8,717 nt of DNA from Parcubacteria group bacterium SW_6_46_9 (GTDB lineage Bacteria; Patescibacteriota; Minisyncoccia; Phycocordibacterales; SW-6-46-9). The notes under the pieces were generated by a model. That model worked only from the letters and a program-made list of their open reading frames with translations, was not told the DNA's origin and did not search any database. The stretch covers positions 3,396 through 12,112 of the forward strand of contig PXPA01000056.1 in the NCBI GenBank assembly GCA_003022255.1, given 5' to 3'. Of this stretch, positions 1-6,307 are shown in pieces (positions within the stretch are counted from its first letter, which is position 1; every line of letters starts with the position of its first letter). A program made the translations under genes and the position numbers.

Positions 1-771
1 GGTGCGGCGTCTGCCGGTGGTGACATCACGGACGGTCTGCCGCGTGTTGAGAACCTGTTTGAAGTGCGTGAACCTGATCATCCGGCGTTGATAAGCAGCT
101 GTGACGGAGTTGTCACGGATGTTAACGTTGAGGATGACACACTGTTTGTTCAGGTTTTGCCGGACGAAGCTGAAGACGATGAGGAAACTATCACCTACGA
201 AGCCCCAGCCCGGCGTTCGGCGTTAGTTGCGGAGGGTGAATCAGTTACGTCCGGCCAGCTGCTTTCTGACGGGGCGGCTGATCTTGAAGAGTTGTTTGAA
301 CACGGCGGCAAAGACAAAACCCAAAGCTATATTATCCGGGAGATTCACAAGGTGTACAAGCGGCAGGGAGCATCGATCTCGCGTAAGCACCTGGAGGTGG
401 TGGTTAAGCAGATGTTCTCTCGGTTTGAAATTACTGATCCGGGTGATACCCAGTTTACGGTCGGTGATGTGGTCGAAGAGGCGGACCTTCGAGCCGAAAA
501 TGACCAGAAACGAGACGCCGGCAAACAGCCGGCTGAGGCTGATCGGCTGCTAAAAGGAATTAGCCGTGTTGCTTTGTCCCGCAGCAGCTTCCTGTCAACC
601 GCTTCTTTCCAGCACACAACACGAACCCTTATTGACGCGTCGGTCCGCGGTAGCGAAGATACACTTGAGGGCCTCAAGGAGAATGTGATTGTCGGCCGCA
701 AGATTCCTGCCGGCACCGGCTTTTCGGGTAGTCCGAAAGAAGAAATGATCGAGACTCGGGTCGACAAGTAG
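1..771 (+). CDS. rpoC: DNA-directed RNA polymerase subunit beta' (3' part only)
   Basis: C-terminal 256 residues of the beta' subunit, which forms the catalytic core of RNA polymerase with alpha and beta. The 5' part lies outside the window and the frame is open from base 1. It starts in the conserved segment GLPRVENLFEVREP. Near residues 102-145 comes SYIIREIHKVYKRQG, then KHLEVVVKQM and ITDPGDT. Near 180-240 it has LLKGISRVALSRSSFLSTASFQ, TTRTLIDASVRG and LKENVIVGRKIPAGTGF, all hallmarks of the beta' C-terminus. A barrel-like insert with many acidic residues (about residues 35-90) is less conserved. The protein ends soon after the PAGTGF motif, so the tail is short. A structured repeat begins a few bases after the stop, and dnaG follows in the same direction 269 bases later. 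Identification is secure; full length cannot be judged. Confidence 0.97.
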   Translation, partial: GAASAGGDITDGLPRVENLFEVREPDHPALISSCDGVVTDVNVEDDTLFVQVLPDEAEDDEETITYEAPARRSALVAEGESVTSGQLLSDGAADLEELFEHGGKDKTQSYIIREIHKVYKRQGASISRKHLEVVVKQMFSRFEITDPGDTQFTVGDVVEEADLRAENDQKRDAGKQPAEADRLLKGISRVALSRSSFLSTASFQHTTRTLIDASVRGSEDTLEGLKENVIVGRKIPAGTGFSGSPKEEMIETRVDK

Positions 772-776
772 CGTTC

Positions 777-888
777 GCCCCCGCTTCCTGGCAGGCACGT
801 TCAAATCGCCAGCGCGATTTTCACTCAGTCCTCACGGAAAATCACAGACCAGCATTTTCCGTTGCGGAGTCCTGCCAGGAAGGGGTGC
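777..888 (+). repeat. Structured palindromic element, copy A (after rpoC)
   Basis: A folded element begins just after the rpoC stop. A perfect 12-bp helix pairs 784-795 (CTTCCTGGCAGG) with 871-882. Inside it are a 7-bp hairpin (803-809 with 814-820, loop CAGC) and an 8-bp hairpin (CGGAAAAT 835-842 with ATTTTCCG 854-861, 11-base loop). Two blocks outside the stems, TCAGTCCTCACG (825-836) and TGCGGAG (863-869), recur unchanged in the second copy after rpoD. There is no U-run after the helix, so it is not a standard intrinsic terminator. It could be an RNA 3'-end structure or a dispersed palindromic repeat. The rest of the gap before dnaG (889-1040) shows no gene; a possible -10 (TATTAT, 1021-1026) lies 15 bases before the dnaG start, with no convincing -35. 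Confidence 0.75.
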
Positions 889-1040
889 TCACTTGGTTAA
901 GACATGTCCGGAATTTGTAATGGAAACTGGTTTTGCTAAGGAAGTGCTGAAGTTTGATAACCTAAACCAACGAACCCGAGTACTTTTCGACTGCTGAAGC
1001 TGAATCGAGATAACAGCCGGTATTATGTACTTGTTTCGTT

Positions 1041-2759
1041 ATGGCAGATGACGTACAACAAATCAAGGAGCGGCTGGATATTACTGATGTTGTCAGTGAC
1101 TATGTCGATCTTAAGCAGGCCGGACAGTACCTAAAAGGGAAGTCACCGTTTACCGACGAGCAGGATCCGTCCTTTTATGTCTCACCGGAGAAAGGCTTGT
1201 ACCACTGTTTCTCGTCCGGGCAGGGCGGCGATGTATTTACCTTCATTCAAGAAATGGAAGGCGTCGCGTTTCGCGAAGCGCTGTCTCTGTTGGCGGATCG
1301 AGCCGGTGTCACCTTGTCTGGTGATGACGGCAGTACCGGAAAGCGGAAACGATTGCTAGAGATAGTGGCTGAAGCCCAGGAGTTTTATGCCGATAAACTG
1401 AAGGATAGTTCGTCGGCCCAGGAGTATCTCCAGAAGCGAGGGATCACCGAAAAAACGGCTGAAAGATTCTCCCTTGGCTACGCCCCGGATTCCTGGCAAG
1501 CAATGCTGAATTACCTCCGGGAATCAGGCTTCAAAACTGCGGATATCATTACCGCTGGTCTGGCAAAACAATCCGATTCCAGTTCTGATCCCTACGACCG
1601 GTTTCGCAATCGTTTGCTTTTCCCGATTGCCGATACCACCGGCCGACCAGTAGCGTTCTCCGGCCGCCGCTTGGATCCGGACGATCCAGCGAAGTACATC
1701 AACTCACCAGAGACACCGCTTTTCCGCAAAAAAGAAGTACTGTACGGATTTCATCTAGCCAAATCAGCGATGCGGGATCTGGATGCGGCAGTGCTCGTGG
1801 AGGGCCAAACTGATATTGTGCTTGCCCACCAGGTCGGGTTTGAAAACACCGTAGCCAGTTCGGGAACCTCAATTACGAAAAGCCATCTTGATCTTATCGG
1901 CCGGTTTACCGATAATCTGATTTTGGCTTTGGATACAGATACGGCCGGTCGCCGCGCGGCCTTAAAAACTGCTCGGTTGGCACTCACGGAGGACATGACG
2001 CCCAAAATTGCCAAACTGCCGGCCGGTTCCGATCCGGCTGATGTCGTGGTTGCGGGCGGAAAAGAGAAGCTGCAGCAGGCGATTGCCGACGCTGAGCACG
2101 CAATAACGACTGCAGTTCGGTGGACAAAGGAAGGTAGCAATGATCGACGGGACTTTCTTGGCCGTCTGCAGGAGCAGGTGCTGCCACTTGTGGTCAGTAT
2201 CGAAAATGCTATCACCCGTGATCATTTTATTGGTGAAATAGCACAGCAAAGTGACATTCGGGAGAAAACACTGCGATCAGAGCTTGATTTGAATCAGGGC
2301 GGCAGATCTCTTCGTCAGCCGCAAAAACGAGATAGCCTACAGGACGCAGACCGGCTGACTCGCCGAGAACGTCAGGAGAACATTGAGTCGGAATTAATGG
2401 CAATCAAAAAGTGGCAAGCGCAGAAGGATGATCCGGAGATTAGTGTTGACGAACTGTCGGAAAAGATAGCAGCAATTCAAGACCTGAAAATTCGTGATCG
2501 CACACCCGAAGTAGACGAACAAGACGCTTTCGCTGCGGAAGTATCGTATGCTGATCTCAAGCCAGAGGAGCTTGAAAGGTCTATTGAAGAACTACTGCTG
2601 CATTTCCGGGAGGTTGTACTACAGCAGGCCTATGAAGCCGCTCAAGCGCAACTTGCCCAAACAGATGATACGAAAACAAAACAAAGCCTACTGCGAAAAT
2701 GTCAGGAAATATCAAATCAAATCGAATCTGTTCGCGCGGATATTCGTGAACACGTGTAA
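1041..2759 (+). CDS. dnaG: DNA primase DnaG with degenerate zinc-binding domain
   Basis: Replicative primase that makes RNA primers for DNA polymerase III at the fork. The N-terminal CHC2-type domain (residues 1-95) keeps its frame: KGKSPFTDEQDPSF, then YVSPEKGLYHCFSSGQGGDVFTF. Of the four usual zinc ligands (Cys, His, Cys, Cys) only Cys56 remains; the others are Ser35, Thr38 and Ser59. The core domain (about 105-245) is followed by the Toprim domain with VEGQTD (Glu254), DTDTAG (Asp298 and Asp300) and DPAD (331-334), so the catalytic acidic residues are present. The C-terminal part (about 380-572) is charged, helical and poorly conserved, where the helicase-interacting domain would be. At 572 residues it is near the normal length. 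No Shine-Dalgarno precedes the ATG. rpoD starts 35 bases downstream, the classic dnaG-rpoD pairing, and the two are probably cotranscribed. Confidence 0.96.
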   Translation: MADDVQQIKERLDITDVVSDYVDLKQAGQYLKGKSPFTDEQDPSFYVSPEKGLYHCFSSGQGGDVFTFIQEMEGVAFREALSLLADRAGVTLSGDDGSTGKRKRLLEIVAEAQEFYADKLKDSSSAQEYLQKRGITEKTAERFSLGYAPDSWQAMLNYLRESGFKTADIITAGLAKQSDSSSDPYDRFRNRLLFPIADTTGRPVAFSGRRLDPDDPAKYINSPETPLFRKKEVLYGFHLAKSAMRDLDAAVLVEGQTDIVLAHQVGFENTVASSGTSITKSHLDLIGRFTDNLILALDTDTAGRRAALKTARLALTEDMTPKIAKLPAGSDPADVVVAGGKEKLQQAIADAEHAITTAVRWTKEGSNDRRDFLGRLQEQVLPLVVSIENAITRDHFIGEIAQQSDIREKTLRSELDLNQGGRSLRQPQKRDSLQDADRLTRRERQENIESELMAIKKWQAQKDDPEISVDELSEKIAAIQDLKIRDRTPEVDEQDAFAAEVSYADLKPEELERSIEELLLHFREVVLQQAYEAAQAQLAQTDDTKTKQSLLRKCQEISNQIESVRADIREHV

Positions 2760-2794
2760 ATAATTTACCATTAACACTTTTCGTTTTTCATACT

Positions 2795-3913
2795 ATGCCA
2801 CGATCAAAGCAAAAAGAAGAAGATCGCGAGTTTGAACTCCCCGAAGAAGAGCGTCGCAGGCAGGATAAAATTAAAGAGCTGACTTCAATTGGTCAGCAGC
2901 GTGGGTATGTTACCTACGATCAGATCCTTAAGCGATTTCCGTTTATTGAAAAACACATTGATCTGCTCGAAGAACTTTACGCGAAATTTGATAATGCTGA
3001 TATCGGGGTGCGTGAAAAGATGTCACTGTTTGGCGACGGTGGCGATGATGATGATAATGTCTACAAACGCGGGTCGGCCGCATCGTTTGATTCCGTTCAG
3101 CAGTATCTGAAAGAAATTGGCAAGTACGAACTGATTGACGCGGACATGGAGAAAAACCTGGCCAAACGAATCCAGGCCGGTGATGAGGAGGCAAAAAACA
3201 TTCTCGCTCGGGCTAACTTGCGGCTTGTGGTCTCCATTGCCAAAAAGTATGCGTCCCGGGCGTCGAATCTTACGCTTTTAGATTTGATTCAGGAAGGCAA
3301 TATCGGTCTTTTCAAGGCCGTCGATAAGTTTGACTGGACGAAAGGCTACAAGTTCTCAACGTATGCCACCTGGTGGATTCGGCAGGCGATTACCCGCGCA
3401 ATGGCGGACCAATCCCGGACAATCCGTATTCCCGTACACATGGTGGAAACAATCTCCAAGTACAAGCGTAAAACTCGTCAACTAGCTCAGGATCTTGGTC
3501 GTGATCCGCTACCCGAAGAAATAGCTATGGAAATGGGGCTTGATCTGGAGAAGGTTCATCAGATCCAAAAAATTCAGCAGAACACGGTATCACTCGAGTC
3601 GCCGGTCGGTGATGAAGGTGAGGATCAGTCAACCTTAGGTGACTTTATTCCTGACGAAGAGGTTGAAGAACCGGATGAAGATACCTCACACCGAATTCTT
3701 TCCGAGCACCTGGATGAGATCCTTGGTGAGCTTTCAAAAAAAGAGCGAGATATTCTGGAACTACGCAGCGGTCTCGCCGATGGTACCACCCACACGCTTG
3801 AGGAGGTGGGCGATGAGTTTGGCGTGACCCGTGAGCGCATTCGGCAAATTGAGGCGAAAGCGCACGAGAAAATCCGGCAGAACGAGAAGGCGGATCGTAT
3901 CAAGAACTATTAG
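2795..3913 (+). CDS. rpoD: Primary (housekeeping) RNA polymerase sigma factor, sigma-70 family
   Basis: Directs RNA polymerase to housekeeping promoters. The domains are in order. A short region 1.1 (about 24-70) is followed by an acidic linker with a run of four Asp (84-87). Region 1.2 is DSVQQYLKEIGKYELI (99-114). Region 2 runs from NLRLVVSIAKKYASR through LLDLIQEGNIGLFKAVDKFD to the -10 recognition and melting helix KFSTYATWWIRQAITRAMAD (186-205). Region 3 includes RTIRIPVHMVETI (208-220). Region 4 ends with the -35 reading helix HTLEEVGDEFGVTRERIRQI (333-352). There is no large non-conserved insert, so 372 residues is typical of compact Gram-positive-type sigma-A proteins. Region 4 has LRSGL where LRFGL is usual. 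No Shine-Dalgarno is visible. It lies 35 bases after dnaG and a structured element begins at its stop codon. Confidence 0.97.
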   Translation: MPRSKQKEEDREFELPEEERRRQDKIKELTSIGQQRGYVTYDQILKRFPFIEKHIDLLEELYAKFDNADIGVREKMSLFGDGGDDDDNVYKRGSAASFDSVQQYLKEIGKYELIDADMEKNLAKRIQAGDEEAKNILARANLRLVVSIAKKYASRASNLTLLDLIQEGNIGLFKAVDKFDWTKGYKFSTYATWWIRQAITRAMADQSRTIRIPVHMVETISKYKRKTRQLAQDLGRDPLPEEIAMEMGLDLEKVHQIQKIQQNTVSLESPVGDEGEDQSTLGDFIPDEEVEEPDEDTSHRILSEHLDEILGELSKKERDILELRSGLADGTTHTLEEVGDEFGVTRERIRQIEAKAHEKIRQNEKADRIKNY

Positions 3914-4027
3914 CACCCGATTTTCTGAAGGGTACGCTCGAATTCCCGGCGAGAAAACCCAGTCAGTCCTCACGAAAAATATTAAACCATGCATTTTTCG
4001 CTGCGGAGCCCCTTTAGAAAAGGGTGC
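3913..4027 (+). repeat. Structured palindromic element, copy B (after rpoD)
   Basis: Second copy of the element found after rpoC. An outer helix pairs GCACCC (3913-3918) with GGGTGC (4022-4027). It continues, after a 2-base bulge, with a 12-bp helix 3921-3932 to 4010-4021 containing one G-U pair. Inside are a weak hairpin (CTCG 3937-3940 with CGAG 3950-3953) and an 8-bp hairpin CGAAAAAT (3973-3980) with ATTTTTCG (3993-4000). The blocks TCAGTCCTCACG (3963-3974) and TGCGGAG (4002-4008) match copy A exactly. Against copy A, the inner stem has a G-C pair changed to A-U, and the closing helix has a wholly different sequence that still pairs. No U-run follows. The outer helix begins on the last base of the rpoD stop codon. 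Confidence 0.75.
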
Positions 4028-4120
4028 TAATTCTGTTGTTCATGCCTAACTTAACGCACTAATTTTAGACTTCTCTAAGGAAGCGATGTTTCTTGTTTGC
4101 TTTTAAGTTAAAGAATTAGC
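4026..4120. repeat. AT-rich nested inverted repeat between convergent genes
   Basis: Two inverted repeats are nested. The outer is GCTAATTCT (4026-4034) with AGAATTAGC (4112-4120), 9 bp. The inner is TAACTTAA (4047-4054) with TTAAGTTA (4103-4110), 8 bp. The two right arms are one base apart and the left arms 12 bases apart. A CTAATT at 4059-4064 could compete for the outer right arm. The dyad abuts copy B of the structured element and lies between convergent rpoD and the leftward orphan gene. It may be a bidirectional transcript-end structure or a small palindromic repeat. The sequence is AT-rich, so part of the pairing could be chance. The remaining gap (4121-4159) shows nothing. Confidence 0.45.
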
Positions 4121-4159
4121 CATGCATTTCTCTCTGTGCAAATAACTTTTAACATATAG

Positions 4160-4193
4160 AAAAAACCACCTGCAGATACGATCCTGCGGGTGG
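4160..4193 (-). terminator. Intrinsic terminator of the leftward orphan gene
   Basis: On the minus strand a 10-bp stem with one G-U pair (4193-4184 with 4175-4166, 8-base loop) is followed at once by six U residues (bases 4165-4160). It sits about 20 bases beyond the stop of the 276-residue gene. There is no U-run on the plus strand, so it is not a plus-strand terminator for rpoD. Confidence 0.88.
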
Positions 4194-4213
4194 ATAAAAG
4201 ATGGTAGTGTAAA

Positions 4214-5044
4214 CTATGACCAAACACCCCTTTTCTCGTTTGTTGCTTTCACCACGACTTTGTTTTCAGCACTGCGTATCACCTTGCAACCCGGGAACAG
4301 AAAAGGGGCTATCTTGGCAGCTTTAATTGCCCACGTAAGTAATTTTCGAGCGAGACCACGATCAACTTCGGCAAATGACCCGATTTCCGGCACGAGATAT
4401 TTGTTCAGATGCTCACTCCTCATGGTAGCTTTTTCACGTCCAGATATCAGCACCTTTTGTGCATAACTATAATCTTCTCTGACGATGAGATGAATTTCAG
4501 CCTCGTTATTGTACTTCTCTGAGACCTCTTGAACCATATCACCTACAGTCAAGAGGGCTCTGTATAATTGAGCGGGTGTGATGCCAAATGAGGTTAATTC
4601 TTGCACGCCTGTCGGTGACGCTTGGACATCCGGCCGTTCCATGAGTTGTTTTCGCGCACGCTCTGAAATTTTAGCTGCTTCCGGCAGCCAAGCGGCTGGT
4701 CGAGTTATTGGCCGCTTTCTTTGTTTATCGTGACTCAGCCTCTTAAAAAGTGTTGCAAACTGCCGACCGAGCTTGCGCTCTTCAGACACAAATAAGTTCT
4801 TGTACTGCTTGAGAGCTTCTTGCGGGCCTTCCTTTTCTGCTACGGGCATTCCTTCTTGAAGCATTTCATCTAGGGTACTCGAGACTTGAATCTTTTGGTT
4901 CGGAAATTTCTCGTCGACTGTTTGTTGGAGCATGTCAAGTAATTCCGGGTCTTTCTCCTCATCAACCTCTTCAGTGAGGCGTTGAATCGCTGCTTGCAGA
5001 ATAAGCCAGGCGTTTGAAGAGAGCTCAGGCTGTTGTGATTCCAT
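4214..5044 (-). CDS. Hypothetical protein, 276 residues, unknown function
   Basis: I do not recognise this protein. It has no signal peptide or membrane segment, is highly charged, and appears mostly helical in its N-terminal half (about 10-135). The acidic stretch LTEEVDEEKDPELLDMLQQ (23-41) is followed by a basic run around KRLSHDKQRKRPITRP (101-116). The C-terminal half (about 150-276) looks like a mixed alpha/beta domain: AEIHLIVRED (182-191), QKVLISGRE (196-204), then helices and a final strand pair KVIRSAENKVVVKA (254-267). There is a single Cys, at 253. The codon pattern is coherent along the whole length, and a clean terminator follows. It lies 169 bases downstream of the winged-helix gene in the same direction, so the two could share a transcript, although hairpins lie between them. 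No Shine-Dalgarno precedes the ATG. Confidence 0.8.
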   Translation of the reverse strand: MESQQPELSSNAWLILQAAIQRLTEEVDEEKDPELLDMLQQTVDEKFPNQKIQVSSTLDEMLQEGMPVAEKEGPQEALKQYKNLFVSEERKLGRQFATLFKRLSHDKQRKRPITRPAAWLPEAAKISERARKQLMERPDVQASPTGVQELTSFGITPAQLYRALLTVGDMVQEVSEKYNNEAEIHLIVREDYSYAQKVLISGREKATMRSEHLNKYLVPEIGSFAEVDRGLARKLLTWAIKAAKIAPFLFPGCKVIRSAENKVVVKATNEKRGVWS

Positions 5045-5081
5045 AACGCGTCAGTTTTTAATTGCGTAGAATGGTGATCTA

Positions 5082-5218
5082 ACAGAAGAGCTGCAGTACA
5101 CACAACACTTCTGTCGGTAGCACTTCGGCAAGTAGTCTGCAGGAAATCAGGATAGACCAGCCCGAATTCCGGGCTGGCCCGGGGAAGTGACCGTCTAAGC
5201 ATAGAGTACTTAGTCACT
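5082..5218 (-). other. Hairpin-rich spacer between two leftward genes
   Basis: Three possible stem-loops lie between the winged-helix gene and the 276-residue gene. They are AGTGA-CTAAG (5186-5190 and 5195-5199) with CTTAG-TCACT (5209-5218), which covers the upstream stop codon; a perfect 8-bp GC-rich stem CCAGCCCG (5157-5164) with CGGGCTGG (5170-5177); and ACAGAAG (5082-5088) with CTTCTGT (5108-5114). On the minus strand the GC-rich stem is followed by TCTATCC rather than a U-run. It would therefore be a weak terminator, an attenuator or a processing structure. The function is inferred only. Confidence 0.4.
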
Positions 5219-5621
5219 CTATAAGCACATATCTGCTCTCATTATCCATGTCGCGACACTCGATAGACAAATTTAACTTGCCTATCTTTTTCCGCAAATA
5301 GTGAACATTATTATGCATTAGGTGTTGAGTGAGGTTAAATCTATCCTTGATTTTCTGCGTACTAACGCCCTCTTTGCCAGCGTTAATCAGCATTAGGATC
5401 AATCCGGTCTGTATCTTTCCAGTAATTTTAACACTGTGACTGCCTCGGTGAAGAAGACCATCCTTAAACTCAACATCTCCAGTTGGTATGTTACTTTTGG
5501 CAATCTCTTCCTTGATCTCATTAACCATCTCTGATATCACATCGAGCGCGTCTAATATTTTCGTCAATTCAGGGTTTTTCAAGTTGCTTTCGGGACTCTT
5601 ACCAGAATTGTTACCATCCAT
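5214..5621 (-). CDS. Stand-alone OmpR/PhoB-like winged-helix protein without receiver domain
   Basis: A small DNA-binding protein of 135 residues. The N-terminus is polar (1-18), then comes a probable coiled coil of heptad-like hydrophobics, LTKILDALDVISEMVNEI (19-36), which could mediate dimerisation. Residues 50-135 fit the OmpR-type winged-helix pattern. A strand pair VEFKDGLLHRGSHSVKI is followed by helices QTGLILMLINAG and STQKIKDRF, the recognition helix HLMHNNVHYLRKKIG (100-114), and the wing ending ESRYVLIE. The motif VHYLRKKIG corresponds to the VxxLRKKL signature of that family. There is no phosphoacceptor receiver domain, so if it senses anything it is not by aspartyl phosphorylation on the same chain. 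The region before its start is a duplicate of the control region at 6627-6798. No Shine-Dalgarno is seen. The fold assignment is by eye and fairly confident; the target is unknown. Confidence 0.8.
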   Translation of the reverse strand: MDGNNSGKSPESNLKNPELTKILDALDVISEMVNEIKEEIAKSNIPTGDVEFKDGLLHRGSHSVKITGKIQTGLILMLINAGKEGVSTQKIKDRFNLTQHLMHNNVHYLRKKIGKLNLSIECRDMDNESRYVLIE

Positions 5622-5790
5622 GGCCGAAAAGTGCTTGTTGCAAAAGAGCGAATGATTGAAATCCAGTTAATAGTGTAAGTGTGTATCAAGTAGACCCATA
5701 ATTTTCTTCACTTCTAACTAGCGATCATAAATAATTGCTAATATTAGTGACAAAATTTAATTGCTACTGACAAAAATATTGTTATCAAGA
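5622..5790 (-). promoter_or_regulatory. Duplicated control module, copy 1 (upstream of winged-helix gene)
   Basis: Homologous to 6627-6798. From 5643 to 5784 it aligns to 6647-6788 with no gaps (constant offset 1004) and about 100 of 142 positions match by hand count. The match includes a 23-base identical block (5643-5665), CCATAATTTT (5696-5705) and an imperfect palindrome TGACAAAAATATTGTTA (5768-5784). A related half-match TGACAA-N7-TTGCTA lies at 5748-5766. On the minus strand a -35-like TTGATA (5689-5684) sits where copy 2 has TTGACA; the -10 is unclear. Unlike copy 2, the rightward side has no usable -10 and no gene. The stretch 5791-5921 holds nothing I can name. Confidence 0.7.
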
Positions 5791-5923
5791 AGTTGAGTAA
5801 GAAGTTAAAGCAACAATTATAGTGCTGATGTGTCCTTCCATCAAAACAGCTCCGGGGTATAGCCTGCGGTAATTTTTCTAGTCTTTACTCTTGTGCGCGC
5901 AATTTTTGATCTGAAATACGAAG

Positions 5924-5951
5924 AAAACCCAGCCAGTCATTACTGGCTGGG
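5924..5951 (-). terminator. Intrinsic terminator of the acidic-protein operon
   Basis: A perfect 10-bp stem, ACTGGCTGGG with CCCAGCCAGT (5942-5951 and 5928-5937), closes a 4-base loop. On the minus strand it is followed by UUUUC. It lies about 20 bases beyond the stop of the gene ending at 5972. Confidence 0.92.
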
Positions 5952-5971
5952 CATTGTGCTATTGTGTTTGA

Positions 5972-6307
5972 TTAGCGAAGTTTACTGTATACCTTCTCAG
6001 CAAAATCCTTCGCTAATAGCGTTGTTGAAGATTGGCTCCAGTTGGACTCTGACCTGAGTGCTGCGATGCAGTCAAAGATCTCACCGAGAAATTCAGGAGC
6101 GAATCCATCGTAAGGCATGTCAGCCTCATAGTTGTCGCACTGTTCTCTAAATGACTCAAAAAACTCCTGAATTTCGTCGCTGTATTCTTCTTCTTCGGCA
6201 AACACCCAGACAAGGTAATCGACCGCTTCTGCGATACTTTCGCACTCCACAACGGATTCAATGCTTTCAGGGTTGATACCAGTGCCTCCAAGAGCTGGTT
6301 TACTCAT
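5972..6307 (-). CDS. Small acidic protein, second gene of overlapping pair
   Basis: Unrecognised protein of 111 residues, strongly acidic, with runs such as FAEEEEYSDEIQEFFESF and no membrane segment. It is predicted helical. Its start overlaps the end of the upstream gene by 8 bases (ATGAGTAA arrangement), so translation is probably coupled. Its segment around CESIAEAVDY (22-31) lines up with CETVEGLIDY (11-20) of the upstream protein, with C, E, D and Y conserved and conservative changes between, suggesting an old tandem duplication. A 9-bp inverted repeat TTAGCGAAG / CTTCGCTAA (5972-5980 and 6008-6016) spans its last codons. A good terminator follows. The acidic, helical, paired nature could suit a DNA-mimic or a protein-binding partner, but that is speculation. 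Confidence 0.75.
   Translation of the reverse strand: MSKPALGGTGINPESIESVVECESIAEAVDYLVWVFAEEEEYSDEIQEFFESFREQCDNYEADMPYDGFAPEFLGEIFDCIAALRSESNWSQSSTTLLAKDFAEKVYSKLR

Noticed and set aside
345..767. Leftward open frame of 140 codons opposite rpoC
   Set aside because: It is antisense to strongly conserved beta' sequence, has a Ser/Arg-rich shadow composition and no recognisable domain.
920..997. Possible 25-residue peptide after element A, starting ATG at 920
   Set aside because: No ribosome-binding site, no promoter and no recognisable composition; too short to support.
1751..2215. Leftward open frame of 154 codons opposite the dnaG Toprim region
   Set aside because: Antisense shadow with Ser/Arg/Cys-rich composition; the plus-strand primase reading is certain.
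3831..4049. Open frame of 72 codons running from rpoD into element B, with a similar start-less frame through element A (both read FRCG near the inner stem)
   Set aside because: The element's paired stems explain the conservation better. The frame overlaps rpoD in the wrong phase, and the copy A frame has no start codon before the element.
4870..5217. Leftward open frame of 115 codons across the hairpin spacer
   Set aside because: It overlaps the better-supported 276-residue gene in another phase and has an improbable composition.
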